DNA of 7,512 nucleotides. Origin: Desulfobacterales bacterium HSG17. Its GTDB lineage: Bacteria > Desulfobacterota > Desulfobacteria > Desulfobacterales > Desulfococcaceae. Location of the stretch: the NCBI GenBank assembly GCA_030377945.1, contig JAUCGD010000151.1, positions 1 to 7,512 of the forward strand, written 5' to 3'. The notes under the pieces are model-generated. The model was given only the letters and a program-made list of their open reading frames with translations, was not told the origin of the DNA and did not search any database. This document shows, one piece after another, positions 4,865 through 7,512 of the stretch (its first letter is position 1; every line of letters starts with the position of its first letter). A program made the translations under genes and the position numbers.

Positions 4865-5617
4865 TTAAACAACTTTGATCGTTTCACCAGATTTTACTTC
4901 ATGCACCGTTTCTGCGCCAGGGGCAGGAAGGCCCATCCGAGCTTTCAATGCGGCAAGTGAATCCGTTGCAGTTGTGCTCGGCCCTTCGAGAGCGGCGTTT
5001 ATAGCTGCATCATCATCCACAGGAACAATATCGCCGTAGGCAATAGCCAGGGCTTCATCCTCTTCTACCTTGGCTTTCATTCTTTCCAGCATTGCCACGG
5101 TTCCTGAAGAGTCAACCTTTGCCAGCTGAGAATTGATCTTTTTGGTACTTGCCGCATTTTTTTGCCTCGAACGCAGGGTCACCAGTTCATTTTCGAACTT
5201 GGTGATCTTGCTCTTGATCTTATTAACGTTTGCCTGCAACTGCTGAACCATCTGATTATGCCGGTCTGCTTCCTGGATGATGGAGCCCGATTCACTGAGA
5301 ATCGCTTCCTTTTTCCCCATCGCATCGGTAGCCAGACGTTCAGCGTCGGCCATATCCAGACTTCCGTTCTGAGCCTTCTGAAGCAAGAGCATTGCTTTCC
5401 GCTCGTAGTCGGCGGCCAGTTTCTTTTTATTGTCCGCGTCCCGCTTGGTCCGGATGGCAACTGCCTTAACCTCAGCCAGGCTGGTCATCGCACCCTGAAG
5501 ATCTTTCTTCAGGTCCCTGATCCCCTGCTCTGTAAGTTTCACAGGGTCTTCAAGCTTTTCAATTGCGTTGTGAGCTTCGGCCTGGCCTATTTTAAATACA
5601 CGTGTAAAAAAACTCAT
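4865..5617 (-). CDS. pspA: PspA/IM30 (Vipp1) family membrane-stress protein
   Basis: 250 aa. PspA-family proteins bind stressed or stored-curvature membranes and assemble into rods or rings (ESCRT-III-like fold) that preserve the proton barrier. The start MSFFTRVFKIGQAEAHNAIE is the typical amphipathic helix, and EDP at residues 23-25 the conserved Pro turn. A long, nearly uninterrupted coiled coil runs from about 26 to 165, and shorter helices follow at 170-195 and 203-230. The last 45 residues form a variable tail, making it somewhat longer than the roughly 222-aa enterobacterial PspA. ATG 5617-5615 is preceded by AAGGAG at 9-nt spacing. It is the second gene of an operon, 68 nt after the YbjN-like gene and before a terminator. 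No pspB, pspC or pspF homologue is in the window. Its GC is clearly higher than that of neighbouring genes (53% in a hand-counted 60-nt stretch at 5341-5400). Confidence 0.95.
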   Translation of the reverse strand: MSFFTRVFKIGQAEAHNAIEKLEDPVKLTEQGIRDLKKDLQGAMTSLAEVKAVAIRTKRDADNKKKLAADYERKAMLLLQKAQNGSLDMADAERLATDAMGKKEAILSESGSIIQEADRHNQMVQQLQANVNKIKSKITKFENELVTLRSRQKNAASTKKINSQLAKVDSSGTVAMLERMKAKVEEDEALAIAYGDIVPVDDDAAINAALEGPSTTATDSLAALKARMGLPAPGAETVHEVKSGETIKVV

Positions 5618-5685
5618 ATTTCATATCTCCTTCATGAATTGATTGATGTTTCAATAGTTACATAGTTAAAAAACGAAATAAGGCG

Positions 5686-6081
5686 TTATTTAGCCTGGTT
5701 TTCCAGCAAGAATTCGGCATACTCCGCCATGGCCAGAGAAAGGGCATTCACGGCCCCTTCCAGTTCGTTAAAATCCAGGTTTTCAAGCTGGAGATTAACA
5801 AACCAGCTCAGCATCTCTCCCGTTTCTTCATCAAGGACAAAGGCACCATGAACAAGAAGACGATTGACCTGGAGCAGGCGTTTGAAAAAGTCCACATCAG
5901 GAACGATTTTCATTATCCGCTGTTCAAAAACCACAATCGGGTCTTCACAATCAATTACCAGATTTTTAATCCCAGCCTCTTCATTTTCCACAACGATCAG
6001 CTCTTCCTGGGCGTTTTCATCAACGATTGTCAATCCCGCTTCCTCTGCCATTTCTTTTACATCTTTAAATATTTTCCCCAT
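5686..6081 (-). CDS. YbjN-family (type III secretion chaperone-like fold) protein
   Basis: 131 aa, acidic and soluble. Residues 18-60 form a strand pair and helix with ENEEAGIKNLVIDCEDPIV. 'RLLQVNRLLVHGAFVLDEETGE' (68-89) and 'LQLENLDFNELEGAVNALSLAMAEYAEFL' (97-125) are the hallmark patterns of YbjN-domain proteins found next to pspA in various bacteria. The fold is that of small secretion chaperones, so binding PspA or another partner protein is a likely role. I take ATG 6081-6079, because AAAGGAG lies 10 nt ahead of it. The ATG 9 nt further upstream (6090) is only 1 nt after that SD and would give 134 aa. It is first in the operon with pspA, behind a long structured leader. The pairing with PspA supports an envelope-stress role, while the exact function is unknown. 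Confidence 0.85.
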   Translation of the reverse strand: MGKIFKDVKEMAEEAGLTIVDENAQEELIVVENEEAGIKNLVIDCEDPIVVFEQRIMKIVPDVDFFKRLLQVNRLLVHGAFVLDEETGEMLSWFVNLQLENLDFNELEGAVNALSLAMAEYAEFLLENQAK

Positions 6082-6086
6082 TTGCT

Positions 6087-6164
6087 TCATTCTCCTTTAT
6101 ACAGTTTAATTTCATATAAGTAGGTTGATTTCAAAATCAGCTCCATAACCAAATAAAAACTCAG
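6087..6164 (-). CDS. Possible 25-codon mini-ORF in the operon leader
   Basis: A consensus AAGGAGG (6179-6173) sits 8 nt before CTG (6164-6162). From there 25 codons (LSFYLVMELILKSTYLYEIK...) run to TGA (6089-6087), a few bases before the start of the YbjN-like gene. The frame also contains a GTG (6173) that overlaps the SD. The first half is hydrophobic. The strong SD with no ordinary start codon at the right distance is puzzling. It may mark a CTG-started coupling peptide, a decayed gene, or a ribosome stand-by site. Confidence 0.3.
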   Translation of the reverse strand: MSFYLVMELILKSTYLYEIKLYKGE

Positions 6165-6192
6165 TTTATTCACCTCCTTAAATATAATTTTT

Positions 6193-6249
6193 GGTTAGGA
6201 TCTGCATGGAATTACTAAAACATTAGTAACTCAACACAAATCCTAAACC
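6193..6249 (-). promoter_or_regulatory. Nested hairpin in the leader of the ybjN-like/pspA operon
   Basis: TTACTAA (6212-6218) pairs perfectly with TTAGTAA (6223-6229) around a 4-nt loop. Outside it GGTTAGGAT (6193-6201) pairs with ATCCTAAACC (6240-6249), with one bulged base. Both strands could form it. In the minus-strand transcript it ends 13 nt before the AAGGAGG at 6179, so it could influence ribosome access. It is not a terminator, as no U run follows directly. It matches no riboswitch I know. Confidence 0.5.
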
Positions 6250-6353
6250 ATACTTTCTTAACTATTCCCACGTCACGTCAAATAGCATTTTATCGAGTCA
6301 AATTACCGGAGGAAAAAGATCTCCTGCAATAAAAAGAAGCCCAACGGCTATTA

Positions 6354-6381
6354 TTAATATTTAACTTGATCATGATGTCAA
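6354..6381 (-). promoter_or_regulatory. Promoter of the ybjN-like/pspA operon
   Basis: The minus strand has TTGACA (6381-6376), a 16-nt spacer and TATTAA (6359-6354). Transcription near 6347 would give a leader of about 260 nt. No sigma-54 promoter (GG-N10-GC core) is evident, so control by a PspF-type activator is not supported. A second TTGACG-like box near 6280 lacks a convincing -10. Confidence 0.5.
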
Positions 6382-6408
6382 ATTATTTTTTCATTATTTT
6401 TAAACAAC

Positions 6409-6456
6409 TAAAAACAAAACAGGACGGAAAGCGGTAAAATACCCGCTTTCCGTCCT
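6409..6456 (-). terminator. Strong terminator of the polytopic membrane protein gene
   Basis: A perfect 14-bp inverted repeat, AGGACGGAAAGCGG (6421-6434) and CCGCTTTCCGTCCT (6443-6456), with an 8-nt loop. On the minus strand it is followed by GTTTTGTTTTT (6419-6409). It isolates the upstream membrane protein gene from the ybjN-like/pspA operon. Confidence 0.92.
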
Positions 6457-6476
6457 TATAATTATGCCTTGCCGAA

Positions 6477-7512
6477 TCAAGTCAAAAAAGATTCATATTT
6501 TTCCATTATCCACTCTCTGATAAAAAGAGACAGAGAAACTATCATATTTTTTGCCAAAATGATAGGTCCGGGTTTCCCGAAAAAATTTAAAATCATGGTG
6601 ACAACAAGATAAAGATACAACATTGTCAGTCCCCATGCGCTTAAAAAATTCGAAAATACATAAAACCATTCCTTCGGAATATATTTTCCAGCGTGTACCT
6701 GAAAGATTCCCCAAAGGACTGTTAAGGTTAAGACATTTCCTATCAAAACCTGAAATACTTCTTTTACATTTTTAACGCAAAAATTCCACAAAGAACGAGG
6801 ATAAACCCAATCAAGGCCAGGTATTCCAATTAATGAAATCTCCATCAGAAGAAAAATAAATCCGAAAACTGCCAAAAAAATGAAAAAAGACGTCTCAAAA
6901 ATCATTGCTTTTCCAAGAACCATCCCAAAAAAAGAAAGACCAATCTCAGAAAAAACCGCTCTAGATGTCAAAACCTGAAAAGCGATAAAAATGGAAATTA
7001 ACGGCGTAATCATAATGCCGCTGAAAAGAAACGTACTGGGAATGGCAAAAATTGTATTTTCCACAGAATCTAAAACGAATTCCATTTTTCGGCCGCATTT
7101 CAGGTCGAAATAACATTCTTTGAGCCATTCCCAAAATCTGATGAGGTTATTTTTAAGAGTGTTAGTCTGTCCCACAATCTCAATCATCGCTCCAATATAA
7201 GTCAGGGAAAAAATGATAATAAATCCCCAATATTGCGACCATGCGATCATGGATTTTTCGGTACTCTTGTATAGGGCATCAACATAACGAATGCTGTAAA
7301 GCCATCCATACCCTTCTATACAAATATAAACAGAGGGCATTAACGCTATCCAAAAAACGATAGCCAGACAGATCCATATACAGATTCCCATGATTATGGT
7401 GGCAAAATAGGCATAAAGAGTTCCGAAAAAAGAATTCTCTGCATCGGGTTTCTCCAGTTTTATTTTTCCGTAACTATCCATCATAAGCAGAATAAATATG
7501 ATGATGGATATA
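6477..7512 (-). CDS. Polytopic membrane protein, 5' end beyond the window
   Basis: The frame stays open to the window edge. The first ATG pair (7487-7482 region) has no SD, and the nine codons before it encode ISIIIFILL, the end of another membrane helix, so the gene very likely begins upstream of 7512. Counting from the Met at 7484, 335 aa are visible. Hydrophobic segments lie at about 20-58 (one or two helices), 85-105, 145-172, 183-223 (two helices), 242-264 and 275-302, with short loops rich in Trp, Lys and Glu between. A short Cys-containing loop lies near 118-130. No transporter signature, enzyme motif or repeat is recognised. The strong terminator at 6409-6456 ends the transcript. Like the 438-aa protein it is Trp/Tyr-rich and AT-rich in codon use, but I see no clear sequence relation between the two. 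Confidence 0.75.
   Translation of the reverse strand, partial: ISIIIFILLMMDSYGKIKLEKPDAENSFFGTLYAYFATIIMGICIWICLAIVFWIALMPSVYICIEGYGWLYSIRYVDALYKSTEKSMIAWSQYWGFIIIFSLTYIGAMIEIVGQTNTLKNNLIRFWEWLKECYFDLKCGRKMEFVLDSVENTIFAIPSTFLFSGIMITPLISIFIAFQVLTSRAVFSEIGLSFFGMVLGKAMIFETSFFIFLAVFGFIFLLMEISLIGIPGLDWVYPRSLWNFCVKNVKEVFQVLIGNVLTLTVLWGIFQVHAGKYIPKEWFYVFSNFLSAWGLTMLYLYLVVTMILNFFGKPGPIILAKNMIVSLSLFIREWIMEKYESFLT

Noticed and set aside
5162..5665. A 167-codon + strand frame and a 93-codon minus frame within pspA
   Set aside because: Both lie across the PspA coiled-coil coding sequence and are frame shadows produced by its regular codon pattern.
6270..6290. TGACGTGACG tandem motif upstream of the pspA operon as a possible regulator site
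   Set aside because: It occurs only once, with no known operator match and no -10 box at proper spacing.

Overview
The window is a low-GC bacterial segment with strong Shine-Dalgarno (SD) sites, TTGACA-type promoters and compact hairpin terminators. It holds seven intact or partial protein genes, one frameshifted gene and several unusually structured leaders. The organism cannot be named from this sequence. The PspA-YbjN gene pair and the GIY-YIG gene fit a diderm or a candidate-phylum bacterium, and most other genes look like lineage-restricted membrane or coiled-coil proteins with no family I recognise. Only PspA, the YbjN-like protein and the GIY-YIG remnant are confidently assigned. There is no CRISPR array, rRNA, tRNA or transposase.

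Left part (1-1094, + strand): a terminator (131-165) closes whatever lies upstream. A consensus promoter (315-343) then drives a leader of about 165 nt carrying two tiny overlapping ORFs and a long hairpin. Next comes a GTG-start, membrane-anchored 154-aa protein (516-980) whose C-terminal half resembles TNT/type-46-like NAD-cleaving toxin domains. Hairpins at 992-1025 and 1053-1094 separate it from the convergent minus-strand genes.

Middle (1107-3967, - strand): a 438-aa membrane protein with four N-terminal membrane segments and a large soluble tail (2651-3967) has its own promoter and terminator. Downstream, a perfect -35 box precedes an SD-less 258-aa coiled-coil protein (1744-2520). It is followed by a 69-nt branched RNA-like element (1645-1713) and two overlapping small single-membrane-segment genes (77 and 91 aa, 1107-1612).

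A single-frameshift GIY-YIG nuclease pseudogene (4294-4585, + strand), bracketed by CATTGCGAG/GCAATCT-type inverted repeats, sits between the two halves.

Right part (4789-6381, - strand): a YbjN-like gene and pspA form an envelope-stress operon. It has a promoter about 260 nt upstream, a nested hairpin and a strongly SD-preceded mini-ORF in the leader, and a terminator after pspA. These two genes are visibly GC-richer than their neighbours. Upstream of the operon, behind a very strong terminator (6421-6456), is the 3' part of a polytopic membrane protein gene that runs off the window end (6477-7512).

Functionally, the PspA-YbjN operon is the interpretable unit (membrane-damage response). The surrounding abundance of membrane proteins, small membrane peptides and structured leaders suggests envelope-related genes, but this is inference.
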